A stretch of DNA of 64,000 nucleotides, from the NCBI RefSeq assembly GCF_030445035.2, contig NC_080680.1, positions 112,804,228-112,868,227 on the forward strand, written 5' to 3'. Both the position numbers and the translations under genes were made by a program. Shown one piece after another: positions 34,813-47,841 of this stretch. Each line of letters opens with the position of its first letter. Position 1 is the first letter of the stretch. Source of the stretch: Dasypus novemcinctus. Lineage: Eukaryota > Chordata > Mammalia > Cingulata > Dasypodidae. The notes beneath the pieces are model-generated. The model searched no databases, had not been told where the DNA came from, and saw nothing but the letters and a program-made list of their open reading frames with translations.

Positions 34813-37800
34813 GTTGTTTTTCAGGCCTTCATACTGGTCAACCTAAACAATCAGGAAACCTGAAACCATTTCCATTTTCTCTTTGCTTGTACAGATAGAC
34901 CAAATAAATGTGTTGAAGAACTTGCTACTAAAGCAGGATGCCTAGAAAACTCTGACAACATAGATGATCCAGCCCCTGATCAGATGCCTTTCTAATGCAC
35001 ATTCTCCTAGGTTTAGCTTCTGGAAAATCAAACAAGAAGAGACTGGCTGCATTTTCACTTCCCTATCAGATGGAAAAATGTAAATAATCAGACTAAAAAA
35101 CATGACTATTTGGGTCTGGGGTGGGTGAGATCTTTTTAAAAAGCTTTCATTGTAAACATGTTCATTGAAACACAAAATTCTGAAGGGGAGGGATCACAGA
35201 AATTTATTGAAAACAGTACATTGATATTCTCCAGGGAAAGCACATGCATTCACAGATCTTGATTATCATTAGAATTGTTATAATAAAACCAATAGGTGGT
35301 TTGTATTATCATGATTTCAGTGGTTATTAATGTTTAGGGCATTGTTTAAAACAGGACAGAAATGCTGTCCCCACAACGAATTGAAATCCTCGGAGAGCAG
35401 GCAATAAACTCAGAGATACCAACCAGAGCAGCAACATACTGCCATCTTTTCCAGTGTGGAGATGAAGAAAGGACCATCTGGCTCATATGCTGGCTGGCTC
35501 CTCCCTTCACACAGGATGAGGACCAAGGATGGGCCAAGTCAAGTTTTCAGAATTGTCTCCAAGAGGCAGGACAGGGCCGTTGGTTGGAGGAGAGAGAGGA
35601 TAGTCATCCTGTCTCCATACCTCTCTTGTTCCTTGTTGATGGAAAACAAGCATCCTGGACAATCAATAACCTCGCTATGTGGGAACTCATTTCTGCTGTT
35701 TTTCAAGAGAAAACAAACTAACAACCTAAGCAAAAATGTAAAAAGTCTCTTTTCTAAACCATCGACTGAGAGGAATCAACTTTTCTCAAACATCTTCCAG
35801 GACTGCCACACCTCCACGTACTTACTCAAAGGGATGGGATGCGAAACAGGATTTAATGGACCCTCCCCTTCTTCAGAGCAATGGGTGGTCTTCATATTTC
35901 ATTCAAGAAATCAGAAGTTTTTCGACTGACATGTTTGGGAAAGCACTTACTAGGTGGCTTTTTTAGCCCTTATTCTCTTGATTTTAAGTTACAGAAATAC
36001 AACTCAAAAGAGTTTAGGTAAAACGTAGGTATGGCTTTAATTGAAAGTGGAGAACATACTTTATTTCTCTCTCTATCCCTACTGTCTTCTTCAGTTTGAG
36101 CTGGATGGGATTAGTTGGGCAGGATATTCTTAAGAGTCTGTGACTGAACCTATAGTTGTAGAATAGTCAGATAAAACTTTCATGTTTCTGTCTGCTTCTG
36201 GGATGTTTCCAATCACATGTCTTGGGAAAACTTGTCCAACCTATGAATTGATGGTTAAGTCTCCGCTAAACCTTCTCTGGCAAGACTTCCACCCTTAGCT
36301 CTTCCTTTGTTAAAAACTCTCCTCCAAGATGGAGAATTTTATCTTCTGATATAGCTGTTAGAACTCCTTTCTTCCTTCAGCCCAGTCAAGTCTCTTTTCT
36401 TAAATATATTTTTTGTCATTAGTACCATCATGCATCTGATCTTTCACACTAGAGATTTCAACATCTACTTTGGTCTCATGGATTCAGTTTGACTTGTTTC
36501 AACTGAAGTTTCCCAAGTACCTCCTGAGCGTGTGGAACTCCTCTAGATTCTAGGGACACAGTGAACTCAAAGTGGTCACTGCCCATGAGACTTTGTGGTA
36601 TAGATTGTGCAAGGGCTTACACTTTTTAAATCATATATGATTTAGAATAAAACAGAAATGTATATGAAGTAGAAGGAAGGGGGTGGTCGGGTATTCTCCT
36701 AGGTACTGGGAATGCCGGACTAAGTAAAATAATGTCACTGCTGTCAGGGAGCTCCAGGACTAGTAGAGTGCATGCTTTGTATTTAAATTATTATCTGTGG
36801 GAATACAGCAAAAGTGTATATATGTGTGTGGTATGTGTGTATAGGAGGGAGGGAGTGGTCAGTTTTATATTCACTTTGTCCTTTGGACATTCTCTTGCCT
36901 CATCCCTTTCTCTTTAGTTCAGCTGCTACCACTTCAAAGCTCTCCCCTCCACTGCCCCCAAATGCCTTGCTTCCTGTAGCTGACTCCTGCTACGAGCTTA
37001 GTTAGGAGAAAGGAAAAAAAGAAATAAAAACCCTAGGGTGGGCTGCTAGTATGCAGAATGCCAATGCCTGCATTTTTTTTCTGTTATTTCTCAGAAGTAA
37101 GGTAAATGCAAAGGGCCAGCGTCTCTCCTTGCCGGAAGGTGCACATACCGACCTAAGGCTCTCTTATGGACATGGAGTGGCTGAGGCTGCCCCTGCAGGA
37201 GCCAAAGAGCTGGGTTTGGTCTCGTGTGTCTCGAATGTTTGGCCGGAATTGCACATTCCCCGGGATTTTAGTATCGCAGGGCAGGGCACGATTGAGAAAG
37301 GCCATTGGGGCAGTGTTCTTGTTTACTTTCAGTTTCCCCAGAGAAGAAACTATAATTTTTTTCAAAGCATATTCTAGGCTCTCGACATCATTTAAAGCAG
37401 ACAGTCTTGCTATTAGGTGCAGGTGGCAGTTGGGTAGCATTTGTTTCTGTTGTGTTTGACTCTTCCTTTACTTGCAGGGTATTTGTCACGCTTGATCTCT
37501 GCCACTGAATGTCAGTAGAGTCACCAGCTATTGCGAGTGCCCTACACATTTCCATCCCCCTCCCCAGGGAAATAGTTCTACCCCCAGTTGAGAGTCACTA
37601 GGTAATATCACTAGGTTTGGTTTTAACTGTCTCAATTATTGATTCATTCATATAGAGCATGTAAGAATAAAACATCTAAAGCTTATTTTGTGTTTTAATT
37701 AACGTGTTATGAAGGCTACAGAAGAAGCCTGCAAGAAGAAAAAATGAACATAAAACTATTCTATTCACTCATTCACTTGAAAATGTATACTGAATAGCTC

Positions 37801-38590
37801 CTTGCTCTATGCCAGGACCTGCGGTTTAGACACCGTCCCATGTATACAAGACAGAATGTGGTTCAAGGACCATGTGGTCTCAGAGGAAAGGGGATCCTTC
37901 CCAGTCAGGACACCTCAGAAAAGTTCATGGCATAAGTAGCTAGAGATCGGTGATACCTAGGAGAAAATGACACAGGTGGAGAAAGTGGCACATGACGGTG
38001 AGCTGATAGGTGACCTAATTTGGCTGCAATAACAAGTGAGGACATGTGAGTGGTGGCAAAGGGGTCTGGAAATGTGAGAATGAAGGAACAGAATTCTTGG
38101 GAGTTGGGTTTCCATTCTGTTGGCCATCGAAGAGCTCCAGAGTGCTGTCACATACTGAAACTGTTTCGCAGGCTTCTTACCCCTACTCTGCTCTCTACAC
38201 ATCAGCACATAGCTGCATACACCTGTACATGCATGTACACACATGCTCACACACCTCTCCATATCCCTTTTCCAGGTAAACCATCCCAGTTTACGTGGAG
38301 AAAATAAAGACTTGCAGAACGTTCTGATTTAACCACCCTGTGATGTTTGAACTTGAATTTGATTGTGTTTAGATTGGGCAGGTCCACTACAGGTCACCAC
38401 GGGTGCCACACGTGCATGGACACCACTGCTTCTCTTGTTAGCTCTCCAAGTTGACAATACCTTTGCCTGTCCTTCCAGGCCTCTCCTTAGCTGGCCTCCA
38501 CTTAATTCTCCAGCCTCATCTTCTACAGCTGCCCTCATGCACCCAGTAACCTCCACACCACCCTGAGCTGCATTCTTTTATTTCAAGGCC

Positions 38591-38850
38591 CCTCTGTCTG
38601 ATTTTCATGGCTGACTCCTGGCCCTTTGGCTCTCCATTCAGGCACCACCTCCTCTTGGAAGTTATCCTGAGCCTCTAACCTCAACTAGATATGCTCCACC
38701 TACCACTCCTCACCCCAATTTCTTCCACCCTTCACCCCAGTCCAGCTCTTGATACTCTTTAAACTACTCCAGTGCTTTTTCTCTTCAGACATTTATTGTC
38801 TGAATTACTCATTTGGCTGCATAGCACACATTTTTGCTATGTTCAGTTTC
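38591..38850 (+). repeat. L2 LINE fragment
   Basis: 'aggcaccacctcctcttgga' and 'ctggccctttggctctccat' correspond to the late part of the L2 3' end in sense orientation. Together with 39010-39412 it may be one L2 interrupted by the pyrimidine array. Confidence 0.5.
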
Positions 38851-38856
38851 TTAAAC

Positions 38857-38937
38857 TCCCTGTCTCCCTCCCTCTCTCCATCCCTCCCTCTCTCCCTCCC
38901 TCCCTCTCTCCCTCCCTCCCTCTCTCCCTTCCCTTTT
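38857..38937. repeat. (CTCCCTCC)n pyrimidine microsatellite
   Basis: Pure C/T on the plus strand with CTCCCTCC/CTCTCCCT units. Mirror-symmetric polypyrimidine of this kind can form triplex (H-DNA); that is an inference from composition. Confidence 0.9.
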
Positions 38938-39009
38938 ATTAACATTTTGCACACACTCCTCTTGCCCTCCAACCACTCTGACCATCTTCTAGTTCCATCT
39001 TGCCTCAAA

Positions 39010-39412
39010 TCTTTGAGCCTTGTTTTCCATTTACCCAGAATGTAATTCCCACCTTCACCCACTGCCACTCAACCCTTTCCTTGACCTCTCTTCATCAAAT
39101 CAACCATTACTCTTTTTAAATCTCATCCCAAAGAACTTTTTCCCCCCAGAAAGCAAGCCTTTTCTGACCTCTCTATCAACTGAATGTATCATCTGTTGCA
39201 TAGCACCAATGTTCGCTCTCATACGTTTATTTGGGTGGCGTCTTGACTAGGTGTATCTGCTCCAGTGGAGTGTAAGCTCTAAAAGGCAAAGATACTGCAT
39301 TTGTTTGTGCTCTCACCACCATTAGTACCACTGCAACTAGCAAAGCACTTGAGATGTAGCCATTCCAGGGCTCAGTGGCTGTTTGTGGCTGAATAAATGC
39401 ATGAATGACTAG
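39010..39412 (+). repeat. L2 LINE 3' end
   Basis: Late blocks 'gtggagtgtaagctctaaaa', 'ggcaaagatactgcatttgt' and 'gctgaataaatgcatgaatg' follow the L2 3' end order up to the terminal (TGAA)-like repeat. Diverged; the left edge is vague. Confidence 0.65.
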
Positions 39413-40779
39413 GTTGGCTTCCTACGATGTGGGACTTCATACCTCACACCTTGGGATTTACATGACTTCTAGCTTGAGTGATTGATAAATAAGAAGAAAT
39501 ACAGACTTAATTAGCATTTTTACTCCAATCGGTCCTTAGCCTGGAAAGTCAAGAAAAAAAAAGTGGACGTATTTTTTCAGTTTTGCTTGCTTGTTTGCTT
39601 GTTTTGTTCAGGTCAGAAATTTAAAATGGAGATCTGGAGGGAATTTTATTTTTCTTCAGTGTTGAGATTTATTGCATGCATGAGCCTGGACACACAGACT
39701 TGGCTCTCAAAGGATGCTATCACTGACTCATCAGGAAGAGATTTAAAAATGTGGTTTCTAACCAAATCATCTGAACCATTATAAGGTGCTTCCTATGAAT
39801 TCTGAGGTAATTAAGATTCTGGCATGAGATAGCAGAGTCATTACCATCTTTTCTCATAATCCCATCAACTTTGCTGGAAATAGAAAGTCCCTTCATCACA
39901 CAGATTTATTAAAATGTAATGACCTGGGGATGTAATTAGGATTCCAAATGGATGAAATGCTTTCTGGTAACTCCTTTTCTCTGGAGACAAGAAAATGACT
40001 TTACAATTCTTAAGATCAGATCTTGATTGTACATATTTCTGAACTTGGAAGCGAAACACAGTATCAGGCAAAAGACCAGCAGTCCCCGAACTCCATCACA
40101 TCCAGAGTCCACCTCTCCATACCAGTCTCTTGAAGTTCCTGGGCTAGAGAGAAAAGTGAGGAATTTAGGAAGTTACGGTCCAGTTCTCCACTCGGGCTGC
40201 TAAGTGAATTCTATCACCAATCATCCTATCCAGTGATAGGGAGATGAAGCTGGACTCGAGCTTGGGATCCAACCAAGAATTAAGGATTCTGGCCAGAAGG
40301 AAGGACTCATTAACCAGTGGCTACCCTTCGCTCTGCAAAGCAGTGCAACAGGGCCCAGGGAAATGCTGATATCAAGATGAATAAGCAGACTGACAAAGTA
40401 TAGTTCCTACTCAAGCCACAAGGTTCAGGATAACATCTTCCATCTCTCTCTAACCCCTTAGTTCCTCCTGGTCTCCGTGTATATTTTGCTTCTCAGCAAT
40501 ACCTCCTGGATATTTTGCCTCCTTGATGAGTAAAGTCCACACAGCTGGCTCTGTTCATTCTCCAATATTTACCAGAATCAAACGTCTCATGCCCTCTTCC
40601 TAGCACCTCAACTCTCCCATCTCCCCACCCTCCACACACTATGCAAGGAATCCTTCTTCTACTATCTGATTTCCATAGGCATTCTTCAGCCATAACTGAC
40701 AGTTGTCAATGGAATGGGAGATAGTCATTGTGCTGTAGGGAATTGATGGGTGGACTTTTCCAGGCCATTGCTGTTGAAT

Positions 40780-41190
40780 ATTCTCTCCAGCCCAACTTCA
40801 CAGAGGTCAGAGTGACCTTTCTGAAACACAGCTCCCACTCCCCATTTAATAATCTTAGTGTCCCACAGTATATACACAACAAAATCAAAACTCCTTCAGC
40901 AGGTATTCAGTGCCCTCCCTCCCCTCTCCCCAGCCCCATTTTCCACTATTCTCCCTCCCATCCTGTACTTTCACACATCAGTTTTCTTCACAGTCCCTGT
41001 CACAGCAAGCTTTTCTGTGTTTCTGTGTTTGGCTAGTGCTGTTCTATCTGCCTTAGGTAAACTTTCATATGTGCATCTCCACCTGGAAAACACTTCTGCC
41101 TTTAAGACACAGGTTCTAGAACCTTTGCCTTCCTCTGCTCTCACCCCTAGGTTAGAGATTCTCTTTTCCATGCTCTCTTAGCTTCAAATT
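40780..41190 (+). repeat. L2 LINE fragment
   Basis: 'gagtgacctttctgaaacac', 'aatcaaaactccttcagcag' and later 'ccacctggaaaacacttctg' match the mid-3' part of L2 in sense orientation. No intact frame remains. Confidence 0.6.
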
Positions 41191-43580
41191 ATACATCTAT
41201 TTGGTTTTTAAATTTCCATTAGGAACAAGGAGACGATGAGGTGTCAGATCCAAGTGGGGGGTGGTTGGGAACCAAAATTAAGTTATCAGGATAAAATGGA
41301 AGGCTAGCTAGGGTGTCTGGTCACCCCAGGCATTGAGTGTGGATCAAAGGGAAGAGTGAACAGTAGTACTCAGAGTCAAATTATATTTAAGAATAAGGAG
41401 AAAGGGCTCAATCCAATGATCAGGCAGCAGCTACATACCCTGGAGCTGCACAAGAAGAGGGAACTGTATAAAATATGGGAATCTGAAGGAGGAAAGGAAA
41501 CAATTCCTTTTGGGGAGTGGTCAAGGTCAAATTTTACTGAAGTGATGCCGTGTGAACCGAATTTTAATGAATTCGTAGTCATCAGTCTCAAAAGAAAAAA
41601 AGGGTATCCTAGGCCACTGTCATCAATGGTCCCAGCTGCTGGGGAGATAAATGCATGATCACACCAGAGAGTAAAGGAGTAGCAGCCCTACTCATTTTCT
41701 CTAGAAATGTTATCGCTGTCAGCAAATTATTTGGAGATAATGATGAACGTTATGTAGGGCTCTTCTTCAAGCTGATGAGTACTCATGCATACTTAAGTTC
41801 ACAGATTCAAGGAAATTTATAAACTCTGATTCCAAACTTATAATGAGGAAACTATTGGGTCGTTCATTGTAATGATAATATCTAGAATTCATGCAAAGAT
41901 TTACAATTTGTTAGAAGAATAATAGCAGGTACTTTCTGCGTATTTGGAAGACTTCTACATGTATTATTTCATAGCAATTCTATGGCTAAATCCTGCTATT
42001 ACCCATCTTTCACAGATATGAAACTGAAGCATAGAGAATCTACATAACACATCCCAAATCATGTGGAATGAGGGTTTGAAACCAGGCAAGAAAGCACCAA
42101 GAGCCAAGGCTATTTTTTGTCTCTTGAATTCTTTCAACCACATCTGATGAGGAGAGGATGGGTTTTGTGAATTGGTTTTTTGGCGAAAACTATTGCAGTG
42201 CCAAGTTCTTTTCTACTAAATACAAAGATGGGGACTTTGATAGGTCCATTTGAAAAGCCTTGAAGTGTGTTCCCTGTACTTGGGGGATGGAGAAACTGGG
42301 CAATTCAGGAAGTAAGAGACTATTAATTGGAACAAGGGTTTTGTGGGCCAGTTGGGACAGGGAGGGGAGGGAGGTATTGAATGAACCTATTCAATGCTGT
42401 TATCATAAGGTAGGAATGGAAATCTGTGTGTGTGTCATGTGTAGGGGGAAGGTGTGGGGGGTGGGAGGTGAGAAGGGATATTCCTGGGATTCTAGGACTG
42501 AGGAAGTCGCTGAACTGGACCAGCTGGAATCATGCTGCCTCTACTCCTATCTAGATAATGGCAAACTAGAGGGGCCATGGAAGGACCCTCCAAAAAACCC
42601 CTAAATGTATACATCTAAGAAAAAGTAGGCTCTAGACATTTGCCTGTCCCAGAGAGTTCAATGCCATCTTAGAATGGAATCTATCCAAGTAAGAACTTAT
42701 CGATCCATTAGGCACTCCTCCCTGTCTCCCTCACCCTGAGACCTTGGTGGAGTCAAAACAGAAACGAGCAAGGGAATTGATAGTGAGGGTGGGGATGGGG
42801 GCAGTGGAAGTATAAGGCAGAGACATGAAGAAGCCGACATGCCCCTCGTTCCATTGCAGGTGCCAGACCCAAATAACCTAGAATGAAGGAGGGGAAAATG
42901 TGACCCTAAACTAAATTCAGCGTTGTGATTCACTTCTGGAAGTGGAAACATTCTGATTTCAGATTTGAGATTGTGATTACAAACTAAATGTCCATTATGC
43001 TCTGACCTACAAGAAAGTGAACAATGAGTGCCTGCTGGGGTTTTCATCCTGCAGGGGAAGATCATCCCATTGAATACTTCTTAAAGGTACAGTAGGAAAC
43101 AAAAATAAAGGGGCATCACTTCTGCAGTAGCCTTATAGTTTTACTACACAAAACCCCACTCTGAAACACTTCTGGGAGTAATTAGCACAGAAAAGCAGAA
43201 ATAAATATGGGGATGGTCTTAAGAGGTATGGAAAGGGAGAGTGATTAAGTTACTTAATAAAGTTTGTTGTTTCAAAATGTGGCAAGGTCTAAACAATAAT
43301 AAATGAAAAATTACAAATTACAAAAGAGAAATTTAGACAAACGCATCACAATGAAGATGGGGGTGAGGGTGAGAGATAAAGAAAAAAGTAATGTCAGAAT
43401 TTGCTGGACAACCTGCCTTTTCCATGAAAGACATAAATACTAATACGTGTAAGATGTTAATAGTGTAATTAACCATTGATATTAACTTAATACAAACTGG
43501 AAAACAGTGCCAGAGAAAAGAAACAACGCTTTTCATTGGCTAGCTCAAACTTTATAAACTGATTTATTTATTTTTAGCAA
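41191..43580. other. Unique-looking non-coding DNA
   Basis: A MIR relic at 41930-42100 is listed separately. Otherwise no feature is supported. A G-rich stretch at 42440-42480 comes with short TG repeats. Open frames at 41356-41658 and 42260-42604 have no recognisable domain. Confidence 0.45.
41930..42100 (-). repeat. MIR SINE relic
   Basis: 'gcaggtactttctgcgtatt', 'atgtattatttcatagcaat', 'cacagatatgaaactgaagc' and 'gggtttgaaaccaggcaaga' are the reverse of MIR in the correct order. Confidence 0.7.
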
Positions 43581-44147
43581 ATTGTTTAAATTGTCTTTTT
43601 TTTCAAAGATACATATATTATAAAAAATGTTACATTAAAAAATATAAAAGGTTCCCATATACCCTACACCCCACACACACACACTCCTCCCACATCAACA
43701 ACTTCTTTCATCATTGGGGTACATTCATTGCATTTGGTGACTACATTTTGGAGCACTGCTACAACACATGGATTATAGTTTACATTGTAGTTTACACTCC
43801 ATCCCAGTCCATTCAGTGGTTATGGCAGGATATATAATGTCCTGCATCTGTCCCTGCAATATCATTCAGGACAACTCCATGGCCCCAAAATGCCCTCATA
43901 TCATACCTCTTCTTCCCTCTCCCTGCCCTCAGCAACTCCCGTGGCCACGGTCTCCACTCAATGATACATTTTCTTCCATTGTTAGAGTCACAATAGTTCT
44001 ATAGTAGAATACCAGTAAGTTCACTCTAACCATGTTTTATTCCTCCAACCTGTGGACCCTGGGATGGTTATGTCCACTCCACCTCTAAATCGAGACGGGT
44101 CTTAGATCCCACATGGCTGATGAATGCAATTCTCCTGCTTGCATAAA
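43580..44147 (-). mobile_element. 5'-truncated L1 3'-UTR insertion
   Basis: Shares the block order of the long L1 3' UTR (A-rich end, C-rich/CA tract at 43660-43690, 'aatgtcctgcatctgtccct', 'gggatggttatgtccactcc') on the minus strand. A (CA)n run has expanded in the former G-rich tract. I could not define flanking duplications with confidence. Confidence 0.85.
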
Positions 44148-44845
44148 AACTGATTTGTAAGTTTTAATTATATCTAACTATAAAATAATGCAATTATTAT
44201 ATTAAAGCATACAATAAAATGGTGGGCAAGTCTGAATATAATAGTAATTAAAATTGATGTGAATGGTTAAACTGACAAAATACAATCTCAGTTTATTTTT
44301 TTAACTTTATTTTTAAAGAAATTTTTGTTTACAGAAAAATTATATCATAACTATGGGGGATTCCCATATACTCCACCCCCTCACACCTCACATATTCCCC
44401 TATTAAGAACATCTTACATTAGTGTGGTACATTTGTTGCAAATCACGAACAAATATTGAAGCATAGCTACTAACCATGGTCTGTAGTTCACATTATGGCC
44501 TATATGTTGCACTGTACAATTTTATGGGTTTTGAAACAATGTGTCATAGCCTGTGTTTGTCATTGCAATATCACGCAGAACAATTCCAATGCCCTAAAAA
44601 TGCCCTATTGTACACCTATTCTTCCCTCCCCCACCCCTCAGAATGTTTGGTAACCATTAGCTTTATATCAGTGTTACAAGTTCTTCTGTTAGTACAATAA
44701 TGTCTACTTTGATCCATGGTTGCATTCCTCCCTTTTGTTTGTTCATTACTCAATCTTGAGGATTTGGGGATGGTGATGCACACTCTGCTTTAGACTGAGA
44801 TGGGGCTTAGATCTTACGAGACAGTAGTCTTGCTTGCAGTTGTAG

Positions 44846-45254
44846 ATATTCTTTGCTTTATATTTTTTATTTTTTTAGATTTAAAAAAATTTTTATTTCT
44901 CTCCCCTTCCCCCCCATTGTCTGCTCTCTGTGTTCATTTGCTATGTGTTCTTCTGGGTCTGCTTGCATTGTCAGGCAGCACAGGGAAACTGCATCTCCTT
45001 TTTGTTGCATCATCTTGCTGTGTCAGCTCTGTGTGTGTGTGGCGCCACTCCTGGATGGGCTGTGTTTTTTTCATGTGGGGCTGCTCTCCTTGCAGGGCAC
45101 ACTCCTTGCACATGGGGCACCCCTTGTGTGTGACAGCACTGCACAAGGGCCAGCATACCACATGGGTCAGGAGGCCCTGGGTATCAAACTGTGGACCCTC
45201 CATATGGTAGGGTCTATCAGTTGAGCCACATCTGCTTCCCATATTCTTTGCTTT
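44846..45254 (-). mobile_element. DAS-III-type SINE with 14-bp TSDs
   Basis: The body at 44860-45240 reads on the minus strand as a tRNA-like head starting GGAAGCAGATGTGGCTCAAC with a B-box region GTTTGATACCC. A long composite tail follows, with 'ccttgtgcagtgctgtcaca', 'aaggagtgtgccctgcaagg' and 'gagctgacacagcaagatga', then G-rich and A-rich ends. ATATTCTTTGCTTT flanks it exactly at 44846-44859 and 45241-45254. The layout is that of the long DAS-III SINE known from armadillos. It inserted into the old L1 3' UTR. Confidence 0.9.
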
Positions 45255-47321
45255 TTAGATATTCTTTTGTTAGTTGTCCTGGTCCAGTCCAACAAACTGG
45301 AGAGTAGGTGTTGATTGCAACTCCGATGAGATTCAGGGTTCAACTGGCATATGAACAGACTGAAGATTTAAGTGTCTGGGAGATAAATTTAACAGGTATA
45401 GTGCTAATTGTAGGTTCAAATGAAAGGGGTAGAAGAATTATGTAGAGAAATCCTAAATAAGCCAAACTCTGTTACATTGGGGAAATAGGTTATCATATAT
45501 TCCAGGGTAATGCCCACTGAGGCAGTGCTCATTTCGTGTGGTTGTGTGCCTTGCCTATAGTGTCCAGTTGTCTTGAGAGCCCTCAGCAACACCTCTGTTT
45601 AAGCCTTTGTTTACTGTGGCTGTTAATGTTATCTACCTGAGATGTACATAAACATAAACTCTGGAATGACTTCCCAACTCACTTTGAAACCTCTTAGCCG
45701 TAAAAATTCTTGTGTTTAATTTTTCCCCCTTTTGGTCAAGGTCTTTGTACAAATGAATCACAGGTTGGTGCTTGGTAATAATTTCTCAGTGCCAGGGAGA
45801 CTTATCCCTGGGAGTCATGTCCCATGCTGGGTGGAAGATAGTGAGCTGGCTTAGAGAGAGGTCACATTTGAGTAACAAGAAGGTTTTCAGGAGGTAACTC
45901 TTAGGCAATAGATATTACCAGGCTAAGTTTCCATTTTATAAGAACAAGGTTCACAAGTACAAGCATTAGTATTGAGGACTTGGCATATGAATCTCTTTTC
46001 TTTTATTTGGCACTGCCTGTGTATTCTAGAGATTCTTGCCATTCTATTAGAGAATGTAGCAGGAATCCCCAGTGTGGAAATTCAATATTTTGTTGGTTAT
46101 TGTGTGAGTCTTCACCCACTAAAATAACACCCTGTGACCACATGAACACATTCATATTCCATAGAGGTATACCCCAGGTACACCCTTCCCCACATATCCC
46201 CCCTCCACTGACAACCTGCACCAGTGACCCCCCCCCATAGTTGCCAAAAGAACACTCCCACAATTGTATTCTCAACCACAGTCCTCTACCATACCATAGT
46301 CACCTGTTCCTCCACCAGTCCTCCCTCCAGCTCTATGGATAGCCCAATCACTCCCCGACCCCAATCACATTCACATTCAGCATCATCAACCCCATTTACA
46401 TCACTGTACCACCATCACCTCTGTCCACTGATAAACCTCCCCCATCCACCTTATCATAGTTTCTGCCCAGATTGAGCATCGGCTTACAACTCTACTCTCT
46501 TTCTATCTCCCAGTAACCTATCTTCCAGACCCTACCTCTGTAAATCTGCGCAATATCTTCAGTTCATATTAATGATATCATGCATTATTTGTCCTTTAGT
46601 GACTGGCTTACTTCACTCAACATAAGATCTTTGAGATTCATCCATATTGTTGCATGTGTCAATATTTCATTCCTTCTTACAGCTGAGTAATATTCCATCA
46701 TATGTATATACCACATTTTTTTTGTTTATTCACTCATCTGTTGATGGACACTTGGGTTGCTTCTAACTTTCAACAATTGTGAATAATACCATGATGAACA
46801 TTTGTGTGCATATATCTGCTTGCATTTCTACTTTCAATTCTATCCTTAAATTCCCGAGGACCCGCCAAACCATTCTCTACAGTGGTTGCACCGTTCTACA
46901 TTCCCATCAGATGTGGATGACTGTTCCTATTCCTCTGCATCCTTTCCAACACTTTTAGTTTTCTGATTTTTCAATAGCAGACAGTCTAATAAATATAAGA
47001 TGATACCTCATTGTAGTTTTCATTTGCATTTCCCTAATAGCTAGTGATGTTGAGCATCTTTTCATGTGCTTTTTAGCCATTTGTATTTTCCCTTTGGAAA
47101 AGTGTATATTCAAATATCTTGCACATTTTTAAAATGGATTGTTTGACTTTTTATTTTTGAGATGTAAGATTTCTTTACATATGCTGGATATTAGACCCTT
47201 ATGAGATAGGTGGTTTCCATCCTGTCTTTTCACTTTCCTAACAAACTCCTTTGAAGCACAAATATTTTTAATTTTGAATAGGTCCCATTTATCTCTTTTT
47301 TCTTTCATTGATCACTCTTTA

Positions 47322-47327
47322 GGTATA
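47322..47327. repeat. 6-bp target duplication of the solo LTR, left
   Basis: GGTATA, repeated exactly at 47836-47841 beyond the LTR. A 6-bp duplication is typical of class II (beta-like) retroviral integrases, but length alone does not prove class. Confidence 0.85.
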
Positions 47328-47503
47328 TGTGGCCGCCGCTGCGGTACCGCGGGCGGGTCGCTGCCGCGCGGGCAGGTCGCTGCCGGGAGTCGGGCCGAGC
47401 CCACGGCCAGACTGGGGCGGCAGCGGGCGGCTCAAGGCTTGGTGGGGACGCACGGTTCGATGGAAGAAGAACCACGGAGACGAGGTCTATGCACAGGTCT
47501 GAT

Positions 47504-47509
47504 TTTATT
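47504..47509 (-). promoter_or_regulatory. LTR polyadenylation signal AATAAA
   Basis: AATAAA on the minus strand about 20 nt downstream of the TATA box, in the expected R region of the LTR. Confidence 0.75.
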
Positions 47510-47525
47510 CGGGAAGTACATGGGG

Positions 47526-47532
47526 TTTTATA
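47526..47532 (-). promoter_or_regulatory. LTR TATA box (TATAAAA)
   Basis: TATAAAA on the minus strand. CCAAT boxes lie upstream at 47587-47591 and 47718-47722 (ATTGG on the plus strand). Spacing fits an LTR U3 promoter. Confidence 0.75.
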
Positions 47533-47835
47533 GTCTTGTGGAGGTGGGGAGGTTGTGGGAGGGGCATGTCCACGGGGCAGCTGAGGATTGGCTGCAGAGG
47601 CAAGGGCGGACCTGCGGTTTAGGGCGTAAGCCATTGATGGCAGGGGGGGTTGTTTCAGAGGTTGTGCCGGGGCGGATACGGGATGAGGGCGGTTGAAATG
47701 AGGCGGGGAGAACAGCGATTGGCTGGGAGGGGGAAGATAACAGTGGCTGGGAGGAGGGGTGGAGGGAGGCAGCAGCATAAACTGCTGCTGAGAAGGGCCA
47801 TAATACAGCAAAAAGCAGGGTGGGAGCAGGGGACA

Positions 47836-47841
47836 GGTATA
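47836..47841. repeat. 6-bp target duplication of the solo LTR, right
   Basis: GGTATA, exact match to 47322-47327. It fixes the LTR edge at 47835. Confidence 0.85.

Larger units (their letters stand above)
32306..38590. other. Unique-looking non-coding DNA with old repeats
   Basis: No exon, RNA gene or young insertion is supported over this 6.3 kb, apart from the hAT element and MIR listed separately. An L2-like fragment may lie at 34035-34150. A TG-rich run occurs at 36818-36842. Frames at 35362-35929 overlap in two registers and show no domain. Some parts may be conserved non-coding sequence, which cannot be judged without an alignment. Confidence 0.4.
47328..47835 (-). mobile_element. Solo LTR of an endogenous retrovirus, 508 bp
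   Basis: On the minus strand this begins TGTCCCCTGCTCCC and ends GGCGGCCACA, giving the TG...CA termini of an LTR, and GGTATA flanks both ends. Inside, in order, are two CCAAT boxes, a TATA box, AATAAA and a very GC-rich U5, a complete U3-R-U5 layout. No internal viral genes lie on either side: the flanks rejoin into the old L1. It is therefore a solo LTR, most simply the product of recombination between the two LTRs of a provirus. Exact TSDs and intact control elements suggest moderate youth. It could still act as a promoter or polyadenylation site on the minus strand; no activity is shown. Confidence 0.9.

Noticed and set aside
35362..35929. Two overlapping frames of 119 and 157 codons
   Set aside because: They overlap in different registers, have no domain or exon signals, and their composition is ordinary.
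47330..47480. GC-rich block as a host CpG-island promoter or first exon
   Set aside because: It is the U5/R end of a solo LTR with TG...CA ends and a 6-bp duplication.
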